Shown: positions 1 through 12,450, counted from the stretch's first letter. The stretch is DNA of 64,000 nt from Chimonanthus salicifolius (GCA_013350335.1 CM023534.1:6291542-6355541); one strand, 5' to 3'. Translations and numbers: made by a program. Notes: generated by a model from the letters alone, not told the origin.

Positions 1-46
1 TTCTTGAGGCGGGAGATTACCACTTGAGCTACACCCATATAGACTA
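1..46 (-). repeat. tRNA-derived SINE head fragment (edge-truncated)
   Basis: On the minus strand this reads as a tRNA-like head with an A-box-like stretch (GGGTGTAGCTCAAGTGGTAA). The B-box side lies beyond the window edge. Similar heads recur at 843-1000, 9945-10110 and 58778-58943. It is called from the motif alone. Confidence 0.4.
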
Positions 47-842
47 AATTTTAAAGATGTAAATGGATCTGACTCCTAGAGTGGAATCTCCATTATATTT
101 TAAAAATTTGGGTTATACCCATTTATAAATCTCTACTGAGATAGTGGATATGAACAAAATATTAACTGAAAATTTTGAGTCTTTTAAAGGAAAAGAAAAT
201 TGTAACTAAATGTATCATATAGTGTCACTCATTCATTGTACTGAAGTGAACAACATTTATAAATGAATTCCACAAGTTACCTTTTTTTATAAATTAATTA
301 TCAATTTGATGATTGTAAAACTTAAACATGTACATTTAATGATTCTAAAAATAGACAGTTGTTATATTTATGGTATGTGTTCTCATTAAAATCAAAATCA
401 TTAATCTTATTTATCTAGTACTCACCTAATACCTATACTGCTCAAACATGGGCCCATCTCTCTCACAAAACTAGATCAGTAGGTACTCAAAGGTACATTT
501 CTTTTCAACTCAAGTTGGTGATGTTTTCTAAACTTAGTAGAATTTTCAAGATAGACCTGAAATTAAGCATTGATTGGCCATGGCTTAACCTGGCTGAAGT
601 TTGGATTATTAAGAGGCTTGGGTATGTATTTATATTCTATTTTAAAATTATGTACATACAATGAACATATATTTTATATCTATTGAATTTAATTTAAGTC
701 AAACTTGTGCTTAATATACATCATTAAGAGACAAAAATGCACATTATATTGGATTTTTTTAATGATATGATAGATATCGTTCTCTCACATTAAAGATAAA
801 ACTAATTTCAGTAATACACAAAACTATCTGCAGACCTTACGT
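47..842. other. AT-rich intergenic DNA
   Basis: No open frame, hairpin or repeat I can name is seen here. It lies upstream of the MIR396 locus and may hold distal promoter elements. Confidence 0.5.
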
Positions 843-1000
843 ATATCACGCAAGTCCGAGAGGAGTCGAACCCAATACTTCTAATCTAATTCTAAATGTT
901 TTGACCAATTGATGTACCTTTACGAGTTTATTAGATTTATTTTTAACCAAATTTTATCTAATTTTTTTATTAAATTTTGAAGAGGCAGGTTTTTTGGAAC
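843..1000 (-). repeat. SINE-like repeat, copy 1
   Basis: The minus strand shows a tRNA-like A box (TCAATTGGTCAAAAC) and a B box (TTGGGTTCGACTCC). The same sequence, including the trailing block around 'gatttatttttaaccaaa', recurs at about 9945-10110, so this is an interspersed repeat. No target duplication could be defined. Confidence 0.5.
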
Positions 1001-1295
1001 TCAAGTGTGAAGAATGAGTGTGACAATGCGGGTCACACTAGTTTGGTGATCCACTGAAACAGGGTTGGAAGGGGTGGGTGGAATTGTTTTCAAAAGAAAA
1101 AGAAAGGCTTGTCCACTCATTTGCTTTTCTTTCCTTTCATTTTTATCTTTTATAAACAAAACCCTAACCCCCCACTAATGTATGAAAATAAAAGTCTTCA
1201 CCTTTTAAAGGAGAGACAGAGAGAGAGAGACTGACTGGGGAGGAGCTTTATATTCTTCTAGGGATTGGTTTTACCCACACCCACGAACCTCTCTT

Positions 1296-1400
1296 TTCCT
1301 CGATATATACTTCTCACCCTCTCCCTAGCATGCATCTCTCTTAGGCCAACCCTCCATTTCTCATTTCTCCTCCTCTTCCTCCATCTACCCCTCTCCCTTT
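1296..1400 (+). promoter_or_regulatory. Putative MIR396 core promoter
   Basis: A TATA-like stretch (TATATAC, 1303-1309) lies about 245 bases before the hairpin. GA-rich microsatellite DNA (about 1210-1232) lies upstream and CT-rich leader-like DNA (1320-1470) downstream, a common plant core-promoter arrangement. The transcription start near 1330-1345 is inferred. Confidence 0.35.
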
Positions 1401-1565
1401 AATGTTTAAACTACTCCTCTCTCTCCCTATTATCTCTCTCTCTATTATCTGTCTCTCTATATGGATTTCCATAATTCTACTTGGGTTGTCCATATCTCTC
1501 TCCATGAAATCAAATGTTGGTGATAATTCTCTTTGTGAAGCCTATAGATGGCTCTCTTTGTACTC

Positions 1566-1586
1566 TTCCACAGCTTTCTTGAACTG
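1566..1586 (+). ncRNA. miR396-5p: mature miR396 (5p)
   Basis: The 21 nt starting TTCCACAGCTTTC and ending GAACTG match the canonical plant miR396a sequence as I know it. The 5' U and 21-nt length fit AGO1 loading. Confidence 0.93.
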
Positions 1587-1633
1587 CATCTCCCCCTCTT
1601 GCTTCCATCTAGGAACACCTCGCCGCCGTTGCA

Positions 1634-1654
1634 GTTCAAGAAAGCTGTGGGAAA
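1634..1654 (+). ncRNA. miR396-3p: miR396 star strand (3p)
   Basis: The 21 nt starting GTTCAAGAAAGC and ending GTGGGAAA form the opposite arm, with the 2-nt offset expected of a DCL1 product. The form is that of known plant miR396-3p sequences. Confidence 0.85.
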
Positions 1655-2199
1655 TTACGGAGAGAGTCTGTGCTCTCGAGGGTCGATGCAGGAAGAAGAT
1701 GTTAGGAATGAATAATATGCGGAAATAAATAATCACAGCAGGCAGAAAGAAACGCAGACAGCCATTGCCGGTTGTCTATTTATCTTCTTTACATCAAATG
1801 TAAAGTTTTCTTTCTTCTCTCTCTCTCTTTTTTTCTGAATTTGTTTACTCAAGATCTACTTGGTTGCTCAGAGCCGGCACTCATAAATTATGAGCTTCTC
1901 TTGGATGGCTATGATTTTTGTATAAGTATGACTTGTGGATGGTGGGCCACGCACTATGGTCCCCACCATATGAACAGTTCACAACATCCAGCCATGCACC
2001 CATGTGAACCCATTCTTCTCCATGCCATGTGGAGGAGCACAGGCCACTCACACAAGACAAAACCCTATTTCATTTCGTATAATCATGCATACTTTTCTCT
2101 GATTCATGTTGATCCCGTTATTTTAATGTTATTAATTGAAGGAGGCATCCCATTTGATTGCTTGATTATGGCCCATAATTGTTATTAATTCTTTATTTA

Positions 2200-3106
2200 T
2201 TTTGTTGAATTCTATGTGACCCACTAACTTATATATGTGGATTCAAAGTATATATGTAGTAATCAGTCCTGCTACATTGCTTAAATTGAGGTTTGGAAGG
2301 TAATTAATATAATGGAGAACATTTATATTCCCATGCAAGTGACTAGAAATAACAATTACAGAGATCTTATCACACTTTCAAGAGATCTTACATTAATTTG
2401 AAGAGATTTTTAGTAAAAAATAATCAAAGATTCTCCTCTGTCCAGAGAGTTTTGCTTGAGCTTGGACTTTGATTTACTCTCATTAACATAATCATGAGAT
2501 TGTGCAAGCGGTACCTTTCACTTTCCTCAGGGATTTACACTCAAAGGAGATAGATACTACCACTACCAGTTTTGGTCCCTCAGAGCACCATACTTTTTCT
2601 TTTATTTCTTTTTTATTTTTTATTTTAAGTTGACTTGAAGCTACAACATTCTGGTGTTATCACAGCAACGTTGCATGCTATAGTGAGCTAACTGCAAATT
2701 TTTTTAAAAAAAAAAACCCTACTCTAACATGACGTTGTAGATCATCTTAGAAAAAAAAAAAGAGTATGCCGGTAAATAACAAAAAAATTCATCTTGAGTA
2801 AATTATTTATGTAGTTCTGATTCATGTAGCAATCTGTCATCATCATTAGGATTTAGAGTTACCTCTTAGAGTTTTGAAAAAAAAAAATATGAACTTCTTC
2901 AATTTAGATGTTTCCAGTAAAAACCTATGCATGTGGCTAATTTATGTTTTGAAAGAGATTTAAGTTTTTAATTTTGTAAATTATAATTAGGGAGATTGAC
3001 CAGATAAAGTATTCATAGGTGATGGTGCATTTTTTAAATTTGAAAAATTTAACGCTTACGTGAACCATTGCTAAGATCTGAATCATAAATGGTTTTGTCA
3101 TCAGAA
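2200..3106. other. AT-rich intergenic DNA 3' of MIR396
   Basis: Nothing codable is seen. Several A and T homopolymers of 10-12 bases occur (about 2701-2760 and 2878-2888). Confidence 0.5.
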
Positions 3107-3665
3107 TTTTTTTTTTAATGGTTATATATTAAAAGAAAGAGAGACACCAAAGATGCAAATACAGAAGTAAAAATAAACAAAAACCATAAAGGAAATTGCC
3201 TGCAACCCCTCTGACACCCATGAGACCCGCGATAACTTCTAAAGAAAAGACTCTACAAAAGAGTCACTTATTCAATGTCAATAGATTCTTTTCAGACATG
3301 CAAGATGTCACTCATAAACATATTCCTCCACAAGTGAAGAGACTCAAAAGACACACTTATCAAGCACTTGACTAGAAACTACTTGAATTGACTTAGGCAC
3401 AATTCTTAAAGATTCTATTATTACGTTCTCACTATAAGGTCCACACTATAGCAAAGAGAGCCAAATGCCAAAACAGAGAGCACTTTGAGGAGACCGCAAT
3501 AATATCCTAAGCATTAGATAACTCAGCCACAGCCACAGTAGAATGTATCACCCAAAGCACTCCAAATTTATCCAATATTGAATTCCAAACTACATAGGAG
3601 AAAGGGCAATGAAATAGCCCATTACAAGTTTCAAGAAGGCAATTTATATGGACACCACTATTTTT
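3107..3665 (-). mobile_element. LINE 3'-end remnant (probable)
   Basis: The segment begins with a poly-T run on the plus strand (about 3108-3117), i.e. a poly-A tail on the minus strand. Behind it is non-AT-rich DNA whose broken minus-strand frames resemble the C-terminal zinc-finger part of plant L1 ORF2. No intact frame remains and the left boundary is approximate. Confidence 0.4.
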
Positions 3666-5833
3666 TATAAGGAAGGATGTCAAACTTATTTTCTTATCGA
3701 CTTGTCATTGTCTAAGTAGTGAAGAGGTAGATCAGTGTCCCTATCAATTTTTACAGGACAAACTACTCTTGTATGTCCACTTCTACACTTGTACTACTAC
3801 AATGTGTGTATCTTAAACCATGGAGAAGATCTTTTATTAGAAATTGATTGAATTAAAAAAGTTTAGGGTGACATATAGTATTTATTAAAAATCACCACTT
3901 TTGAAATTATTTTTAACACTCCTTGGATCAATGGTAGATAAGCATAATTTCATCCAGTTTATAAGCAACTGTGTGCGTAGCTCAAATATAAAATGCAACT
4001 TAATAGCAATCTAATGTATATACCTTCATGCAATTTACTAAGAAGATGGATAGTCACGGAGGTGATTCTTTGATTAAAAAGGTTAAAAATCGTAATTTTT
4101 TTATTACATAGAAATCCAAGACTCTACATATTTTGTTGAGTACGAGGGTATTGAGTAAAACTCTATATACACGTAGTCACTCGCAAACCACATACATTAG
4201 ATGACTACGGGACTTGTAAAAATATTTGAAATGTTAAATGAATAGAGTTTATAGCTTGTTAGTGATTTTGTGAAAAATCTAGTCATTCATCTTCTCAATT
4301 GAGGAAAGACATGGTGATCAATCTTCTGTATTCCATCGAAGCATCAGTCATTGTGCTATTTTTGCTAACAAAGGTATGACAAATTAGGGTTTCTTGGCAA
4401 AGCCCCTTCACAGGCATTAAGTGGTGAGACAACTTAGTTGTGAAACCAATGAGGCATTTATTTAGTTGTATTGAGGCAAAAGTTATTGTAGTATTTATTT
4501 TCAGACGACAAGATCGTACACTTCATTACACGAAATTAGACCCACATGTCCATGTCCATGTCCATCCTTTGGTCTCTCATGCAATCAATAATATGCTACT
4601 ATCCCAATAGTCCTTCATTAGGAAATTGCTGCAATTATTTTAATCACAATTAGTCGACTGAAAATACTAATTTTAATTTAATGTGTTAGGTTTTGTAGAG
4701 CTTGATCATTCAAGATGTATTGTCGATCTGACACGTACTGAGATGTATTTTTTAGTAGATGATAATTTTGTAATTTCGCTTGGTGTCTTATGTAAACCCT
4801 AATTAGGATAGTATATATAGTCATTTTGTGTGTGTATGAGAGAGAGAGAGAGAGTTGATCATTTGTAACTGAGAGTCGTCTCTCCTTCGATTTTTGCCTT
4901 TGAACATAGTGTTTCTGTATTGAACTCGTGAACGTACCGAAAGAGAACTATGTAAATCTTTATAGTATGGTTTACTTCTCTTTGTTCATTTCTCTTTTCT
5001 GTTTTTCCGATATTACTGTTTGTGTATTTAATTTGTACAATTAAAAGAATGTAGTGTGAGAGATGAACCGAGATGATTGACAACTTACCATCAAATTATC
5101 AATAAATATATTTTTTTATAGATATTATCTACATCAGTTGCAGTTTGAACTAAGAATATAAAAGGAAAAATTGTTGAGAAAATTTTAAGAGCATTTACTT
5201 ATGTTCCTTGTTACTCAAGTATGATAAGCAAAACTCCAAGGCTCATTAGATGACATTAACCATCAGAACATGAATATTATTTAAAAAAAAAAAATTCAAA
5301 TAGTTCACTCTAATCCATGCACTTGACAGTCCCTTTTATGGATTGCTTGTTACTCAAGACAATTCCTTTGATGGGTTGAACTCGTGAAATCAAATATCAG
5401 TCACTCTATAAGATTTCTGAAGAATCGTACCAATAAATATATTTGTATCTTTCATCCATGATGATTGAGACTCAAATTCTCAAAATTTTCCTTTTGTATT
5501 CTTTCTCATCTCTGTACAGCAGCGATGATACGATCAAAATACGTCTTTTAAAATTTTTAAAATTAAAAATATAATCAGAATTATTTTATTTTTAATAGAA
5601 TAGAATAAAGAGAAGAACTTTTAAAAGAATTAAAAACGTTGACAAGGAAAAAGATGAAATGCAAATGATTGTCCAAATTTCGAAAGGCTCGAATATCATA
5701 ATATGGTGATTTTATTTTTTATTTTATGAAAGTGACCTTGAAACTTGAAAGTGGTCCATATTTAGAAAGAGAGAGAGAGAGAGTATGCATTATTATATGT
5801 ACCCATTCTACCATTAACTCGTTTATTTAGAAA
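3666..5833. other. AT-rich intergenic DNA
   Basis: No gene is recognised. There is a GA microsatellite at about 4836-4853. Short frames here have no recognisable composition. Confidence 0.5.
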
Positions 5834-5841
5834 TGCAAGAG

Positions 5842-6158
5842 TGGGGTGAAACTTAAATTCGATTTTAACCCTGACCTGCATGACCCAATCTGAGAAATCA
5901 GTGGGTTTGGGTTACGTGTTTGTATATTTTGGGTCCGGTTGGGATAGGAAAATAAAAATCCGTTTGAAATTTGGGTTGGGTTGGATTGAGAAATTTAAAA
6001 TCAATCCGATCCGACATAACCCGACTTGACCCGAGTGCACCAAATTATAAAACAACACTCACGTTGACTTGGGTCAAAATTCAGATTGAATCTAATAGAG
6101 TTATTTTTGACATGAGTTAAATTTGATTTATTAAAATCCGACCTGAGTTTCAGCCCTT
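5842..6158. mobile_element. hAT-type MITE (317 bp)
   Basis: The element is flanked by an 8-bp direct repeat TGCAAGAG (5834-5841 and 6159-6166), the target-duplication length of hAT elements. Its ends are inverted: the left end reads TGGGGTGAAACT and the right end, reverse-complemented, AAGGGCTGAAACT. The interior has GGGTTGGGTTGG-type and ACCCGAC-type repeats on opposite sides, as is typical of non-autonomous hAT elements. There is no coding capacity. Confidence 0.75.
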
Positions 6159-6166
6159 TGCAAGAG

Positions 6167-8754
6167 GGAATGGTAGACTTGCAACCTACACTGTTTGTGA
6201 CCATTTTCAGGTCACTCTCCCAAAATGAAAATAAAAATTGATTTTCAGAGTTTCTAAATCATTAAAAGCATAAAGCCATTGTGCTCTCTATCTCTTTGAT
6301 TTCTTCTTCTTTCATTCTTTTCTTTATTATTATTAAACATTTTCCCTTTTTTATTTTCCTCTTCTTTGCACCAAGTAAGATTGGAGCTTTTGAAGCATGG
6401 AAGAAGTCTTGGAGAGAAAATGATTTGAGAGGGTATTTATTAATTTCACATGTCGCCCAACTTCTCCTCCAAATCTAATGGGACACAAAAAAAAAATTCA
6501 AAAGAAATTGAATTTCAAATTTTGTAAAAAGGTTTGCCCGGTTAAATTTTGATTTGACTCCAAATTTAAAAGTGAAGCATTTAAAGAAAAAAATTGAGCT
6601 TTTTTTTTAAAATAAAAATAAAAATAGTTTCAATTCAATTGTAGCAAATGCTACAACCCATGCTATCAAGAATTGTTTTGGATGGTCATTTTCACCCAAA
6701 TAAAAATATGAAACATCTAACAGCTGGGCTCAGGCCTTGGACTCGAACAGAGATTGTTGAAGTAAATGGGCTCAAGCTCACACTCTAGTACAAAGCCTGT
6801 CAGCTTTCTAGGGCCCATTTTAATTTTAGCAAAATTTCTTACATATAATTAACAAATAAAAAGAACTTACACCAAGCCTCCTTTCTCGCTTCTTATGAAG
6901 TCTATTGATAAGGCTGATGCATTTTGAAGTTGGAAACTATTTAAGTTTTTGGTTGGAATACATCAAACAGGCTTCTGGGTTTCATAAACGGGTTGGGCTT
7001 GAATATATCTCAAAAGCCCATTAAGCTATCAAGCGAGCTCAACCTTCAAATGGGCTTATGCTGAGAGAAAGAGAGCACAGCCCAGACATAGGCATGGTGA
7101 CAGCCCAAATTCTAAGTTCTAGAGTCCATCCAGCTAGTTATTCAATCATGAATAGTCATTTGCTCATAATATCAGTGCTTCGGTATTTCAATTTCTACCA
7201 TTTTTTGGAAAATTTCTACCATTTTAGAACTAATTAAAAAACTTTTTAAAGTATTATTTGTGAATTGGAGTAAATTTTAATCAGGTAAAAAAATACTATC
7301 TTGATGATGATGATTTATATAAGAGATGTCTCAAAGAAGTTCTAATCTGTCTATGCGGGTGTAACTCGATTGGACTTGAGTTTCTAAGGATAGACTGCAG
7401 AAATTTTATTGAAATTTAAAGGGAAACTTTTGTTAGATTTATGGTCTATAATACATCATATACACTCTTACCCATTAGATTCAAATTTATATGAGATAAC
7501 AAATTTTACTCAGCTTTTTCATTAAATGATAATAAATGTTTATTAGTAGGAGACACACGCCTTGCACGAGTGAAATTGATAAATATATATATATATATAT
7601 ATAGCGAATCATTCTTTCTTCAATTCATATTTTTTTATAAAATCTCTCCATATCCTTCAAACTAGCCAAATTTAATAATAACATCTAATTTTTCTATTCT
7701 TTTAGTCAATCCATGCTCGAGTTCCATCTATTTTTAAATGATCATATAATTAAGTTGAACAGGTCCTTCCAATTCACCAAATTCTATTTTAAAATCTCTT
7801 TTTTTACTATTTCTATAAATTATATATTTTTTCTTTATCAACACAAAAACAAAATACAAATCACTTCATAGTTTTTATTGTCTGTTTATTTATAAATAAA
7901 AGTAAAAAGATTTTAAATTCAATTTTGAAACTCAAATATTAAAATGAAACAAATATAGATAATAAGAATATTTTTTTTATTATTTATATAATATTTTCAC
8001 TATTATCACAATAATCATCTAACAAAAATAAACCCTTACTTGTCTGTATTTTAGTCATATATTATCATAAGTAGAGTACAGTACAAAATGGCTTGACAAA
8101 GCTCAAAGTAAAGACCCAACTGTGGACCCCACCATTTATCCAGCAAACAATCTGCATCAAATAGTATTTTCCATTCACGTGCTCTGCTTGATTTTAGGTC
8201 GTTGGATCCGATTGGATGAACGGTTGGGATCGTCGAAGGCGGTAACTCGTCTCCTTTGCGTCTGTTTCCTTAAAATTTGAATAAACGACGCTTTTGAATG
8301 GTCCGTCGTAAAGTCGTACCGTCCTTTCTTTAAAAGAGAACCCAAATAAAAGAAAGTTATACCGCGGGAGCACTGAATGGAGTTTTACTTCGCCTTCAGT
8401 CAAGATGATCTGGACCGTCTGTAATGTTCACTCCAAATGGACGGTCTGAAACTTTTCTTTCGTTATCACAAAACTGGTAGTGTGTACTGTGTAGGGGCTC
8501 CTAAGTCAAGACCCCACCAACCTCACATGCTAAAAGAATTAACTGGTTTCTGATTTTTATTTTTCTAATTTTAAAATGTAAATAACTAATTAAATTTAAT
8601 TAAAATTTTTAAGGTACATTTTTTTTATAAAAGGGGTAACATACTTAATAAAGTAATTTCTTTTATAGTTGGTGTGATTATATTTTGGGCGTGTGGCCAA
8701 TTTGAGTCATTTGTAACAACAATTATCATATTAAAAAATAAAAAGAATTCAAAT
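6167..8754. other. AT-rich intergenic DNA with simple repeats
   Basis: It holds a (TA)n run at about 7583-7602 and a SINE-head-like fragment at about 7355-7395 (GGGTGTAACTCGATTGGACT). A GC-richer patch at 8195-8460 looks promoter-like (GGACGGT and GGATCCGATT motifs) but has no gene attached that I can recognise. Confidence 0.4.
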
Positions 8755-9187
8755 CAGTGTTTTAAAAGTAGGCTCAGTGAATTGAATTGTCTTACTAAAA
8801 AGTTGAGTTAAATAAGGTTCAATTAAATTCACCCTTTGTTAAATCCAGTTAAATCCATGTCATCAATATAATATTATAAATAATTAAAATTATTAGCTAC
8901 GATTTAATTGCTGGGTAGAAATAAAATTTTAAGCAAATTTTTTTTTTTTTGAAAAATTCAAAACAACAGATGTTTAATTTTTGAAAAATTAAAAACTAAC
9001 TTTTTATTTTATAAATTTTGATATGGTTTTTATGGGTCACGGTTCACAATTTTTTGAAGAAAATCATTCAAACCCACAAGTCTAGCCGATTTTTTATGGT
9101 TTTATGCCCGAAAGGTTTTTTGAGAACATCGGCCCATACCCATGTTGGTCACGATTCAACCGCGAGAGGCTAATTGTTAAAACACTC
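8755..9187. mobile_element. MITE related to the 53219-53902 element (degraded)
   Basis: The left end (CAGTGTTTTAAAAG) and right end (reverse complement GAGTGTTTTAA) are inverted. The first 90 bases follow the same order as the element at 53219 (GTTTTAAAA, then GTTAAATAAGGTTCAA). No 8-bp target duplication is left, so the copy is old or its ends are mis-set. Confidence 0.5.
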
Positions 9188-9944
9188 ATCTTTTACGACT
9201 TAAGACTTAAGAGTATGACTTCACTTTTTATTTTTATTTTTAATGACACAATTCTCTTGTGATGAATCCAAGCAAAAACACATTGTAACAATGCTCAAAT
9301 TTGGATCTGTATAAATTATATTTACTTGTAATTTAAAATTTATTGAATATTTATGAAAAATTCAATTCTAAGATACTGAGGATTGTTTATGATTATACTT
9401 TATAAGATTTATTTATTGAAATGATTCTATATTCATGTAATTTTTTAAATTCGAACATGTGTTTGAGCAATGAATTAGACACTAATTCATATTTCTTTGT
9501 CACTATTTTGTTATTAACATACTATGCCTGAATATAATACAATCCCATTTATCAAACATAAAACAATTTCATTGAAAATTAAAATTGTGCCTCATAATAG
9601 ATTTTACACTTTTTTCAATTAAAACATAAAATTAAGTCTTAAAGTGGTTCTGGAGTCACTTGTTTGAGTACATCAATATCTAAACTAGGGATAAAAATCT
9701 CGACTGAAAATGATATCGGCCATCTCAGAAACACTCAAATGGTCTTTGATGTTGTATCTTGTTGAGCGAGTCTCGCTAACGTAACTTTATTTCTAGTTTT
9801 AAAATTTTCACTAATATTTAATAATAAATATTTTTCAATTTGAAAGTTCAATATCAATATTTTAAAAAATTGAGAGAGAGAGGGAGAGTGGATGTTGTAT
9901 GTTGTATGTTAAAAGAAAAAAATCACACACACAATCTATCCACA
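9188..9944. other. AT-rich intergenic DNA
   Basis: Nothing recognisable is seen apart from a short GA run at about 9873-9888. Confidence 0.45.
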
Positions 9945-10110
9945 AATTCCGTGTATCAAGTAAACTCGAGAGGAGTTAAATCCAATGCCACTAATCTAAT
10001 TCTAAAAACTTAGACAACTGAGTTATCAATTTATTAAATCTATTTTTAACCAAACTTTAGCTAAATTTCTTGATTAAGTTTTGAAGAGACAGGCTGATTA
10101 ACTCGAACTC
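9945..10110 (-). repeat. SINE-like repeat, copy 2
   Basis: This is a diverged copy of the repeat at 843-1000. It has the same B-box-like element (minus strand, ATTTAACTCCTCTCGAG side) and the same trailing block around 'ctatttttaaccaaact', in the same orientation. Confidence 0.5.
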
Positions 10111-11380
10111 AGGTATAATAAACTAAAACTATTTCCAAAAGTTGTTAATTCGGCGAACTCGCGGAGTACACATCGGCTGTTGACATGGAGTAAAAATCCA
10201 TTACAAAATTGAAATTAACTCAAACGACCGTACTTGTGATCGAATTTGGAAGCTCAACATGGAAAGAATTCACTTGAAAAGGTTGGAGTGATGGCAAGAA
10301 TCCACTTCAAAAAATTGAATTCTTGAGTTTGTAGAATTACCTGATATGTGGATATGAAGAGTTACACATGCCGTGAGGATTAATCAGATTCTCTAAGAGA
10401 CTCGATACCTTGATCATCGAAAAAATATGAAAAGAATCCTTGTATTGCTGCAATTTCTAGAAAGGGAGAACAACCATGTGCTGCATTCAAACAACAAAAA
10501 AACCCAATTACTGGAGGAAAAAACCCACTACAAATCAGCATGGAAGAGGTGAGGACTGCATAACGTTGAATGGGCCTGATCTCTGGCAAATTTTTCGGCA
10601 ATTTTTCAGAGCAAGAAATCCACACTGAGTTGGACGAGTTAATGCAGTAAATCAGGGTGATTTCAGTCCATAAAATCTAGCATTTAATCCGAGTTGGAAG
10701 CAAGATTTCTGCATAAGAACAAGAAGATTTCCTCTCTGTTTTCAAAGGTAAGAAGGATGGATCAAGGGCTGAGATTCTAACATGGTTCGGCCAACATTCA
10801 TCAGTGATTAACGTTAATTTTTTTAATTAGAATAATAAACCAAAGTTAGGAAACAGGCGAGACGGGCCAGAATCTGGGAGTCAGAGCCCAACAGATTTGA
10901 GCTGATTTTTTTCTTCTTTTTCTTCTTTTTTCTTTTAACATATTCACTGAGGATGTATTTATTTCTAAAAGTTCTCTATAATAATTTCTTAGGTAGAACT
11001 TAAATAACATTTTTTTTAAAGAATTAAAAATTCATACATACATTTTTTCTGATAAAACTAATTCTCATTCAGACTTTTTTTTAGTGAAATAATCAACTTA
11101 AATAATATATGAATGTGATACTAATGTTTTTTATTGAATGGTGAATAAGAGCATAATGTCTGATAAGTCCATCAGAATTTTAAATAGGTTATATTTGTAA
11201 AGTATATACATTATACTAATAAAATAAGGTCTTCGGATCTCTTGGGCGGCATTGTGGCTTCTATTTATTTATTTATTTTATTTTCAATGAACTTGTAATT
11301 AATGGACTAATAAGGCTTCTAAATCGGGCTGGCTTGTCTTGCGCGCCCATCCCACAGCGGTAGGCACATATTTACACTCG
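10111..11380. other. Spacer upstream of the DAYSLEEPER-like gene
   Basis: No gene is recognised. The last 100 bases become GC-richer and contain TGACGT (11390-11395) and GCGCGCCCATCCCAC (11340-11354), plausible promoter elements of the downstream gene. Confidence 0.4.
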
Positions 11381-11429
11381 ATGCTCCTGTGACGTACGAT
11401 TACAGCCCCCGCAAATTAAATGTAAACCC

Positions 11430-11600
11430 TTCTCACTCCAATCCGTACCCATTCTCTCTCTCCCTCTCTCTCAGAGGACAAAGTCTCGTTTCTCCAAAAC
11501 CCTTGCCCATTCTGCAACAGGAGCGGTGGGGCTTTGCTGGGCCGCTGGATCGCCGGATCTTGGTCGCATTCGTAGATCCCAACAATAGAAGCTAGCGTAG
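11430..11600 (+). other. Putative 5' UTR exon of the DAYSLEEPER-like gene
   Basis: A CT-rich leader (about 11453-11472) is followed by GC-richer exon-like DNA ending in GCGTAG|GTAAAA, a good splice donor at 11601. The matching acceptor would be TTGCCTCAATCCAG|AAATTG (exon resumes at 15308), just before the ATG. The exon start is approximate, and the join over a 3.7-kb intron is inferred from splice signals only. Confidence 0.4.
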
Positions 11601-11699
11601 GTAAAACCCCCAAACGCTCATCTCCGTTTCATGCCTGTCATCCTCTTATTTCCTTGCTTGCCTTATTGTCTTCCTCTTTGGGAAATTTCAAGAATCAGA

Positions 11700-12450
11700 T
11701 GGTTGGACCGGCCGTCGGATGGGTCGTGGGCTGGGCCAGGTCCGATGAGTTTGGGTTCTGGTCGGCTCGGAGCCCGGCCCCTTTGGCTATGGTGGATCGA
11801 GTCCGATCTGGGCCGTGATGGGCCTTTCATGTGGACCCCAGCTCAGATCTTGGACCTTGATGCTCATCATGGACCAGGCCTTGTTCAGTTTAAACTCCGG
11901 CCGTTGATCCGGACCCGTAAGGGCCTTTTGTGGGCCCTATTCCAGATCTTGGATCCTGGATTTCTTTCTTTATCCATGAACCAGGCCCGACCGGGTTTGT
12001 TACTGCCAGTAGCAGGATGCCTTTTATTGTGCGCTCAAACTGGGACCTTGGATCTTGAATATGCCGGTTGTGGAGCGGGCCCGACTGTGTTTGGACTCTG
12101 GACTTGCTTGAGATTGGTGTCCTTGAGTCCGATCAGTGATCTTGTGGGCCCTTTCGTATGGACCCCATCCCAGATCTTGGATCCTCTTTGTGAACCTGTT
12201 CCAACCTATTGTGGACTATGTTTGGTGGTCTCTTGTGGACCCCTTCTGTGATCATTGATCCTGGTTGCCTGTGATGGGTTGAAACTTAGGTCTCTTGGGG
12301 AACCCTTCTGTGATCTTGTGGGCTCAATCCTGGTATTGGATTATCGATTGTAATGGCCGAAGCCCAATCTGTTTTGAGCTGAGTTTCACAGACCCATCTA
12401 GCTGTCATTGACTATTGATGGCTCTCTGTTTTCACGGACCTATTGATGGG
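11700..12450. repeat. GC-rich degenerate repeat block in leader intron
   Basis: About six imperfect units share the cores GTGGGCCCT, GTGGACCCC and CAGATCTTGGATCCTG (for example at about 11830-11860, 11927-11962, 12133-12185, 12236-12262 and 12295-12325). A 206-codon frame (11631-12251) spans it but is best explained by low stop density in GC-rich repeats. It differs sharply in composition from the surrounding AT-rich DNA. Confidence 0.55.

Larger units (their letters stand above)
1550..1668 (+). ncRNA. MIR396: MIR396 precursor hairpin
   Basis: This is a microRNA precursor of the conserved miR396 family, which in plants represses GROWTH-REGULATING FACTOR mRNAs and so restrains cell proliferation in leaves and meristems. 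The 5' arm carries the 21-nt mature sequence (1566-1586) and the 3' arm its star (1634-1654). They pair along their whole length with one bulged G. A 12-bp basal stem (1550-1561 with 1657-1668) pairs completely when G-U pairs are allowed, followed by a 4/2 internal loop below the duplex. The terminal loop is about 41 nt. The plus strand is chosen because the opposite reading of the hairpin does not give the canonical 5' end. The locus is expected to be an independent Pol II transcription unit; no host gene is seen. Confidence 0.93.

Noticed and set aside
1772..2188. 138-codon open frame downstream of the MIR396 hairpin, possibly a miRNA-encoded peptide
   Set aside because: Composition is that of AT-rich intergenic DNA and nothing in it is recognisable. 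miRNA-encoded peptides normally lie upstream of the hairpin.
11631..12251. 206-codon open frame (+)
   Set aside because: It coincides with the GC-rich degenerate repeat. The product is repeats of GPF/DLGS-like text without domain character, so low stop density explains it.
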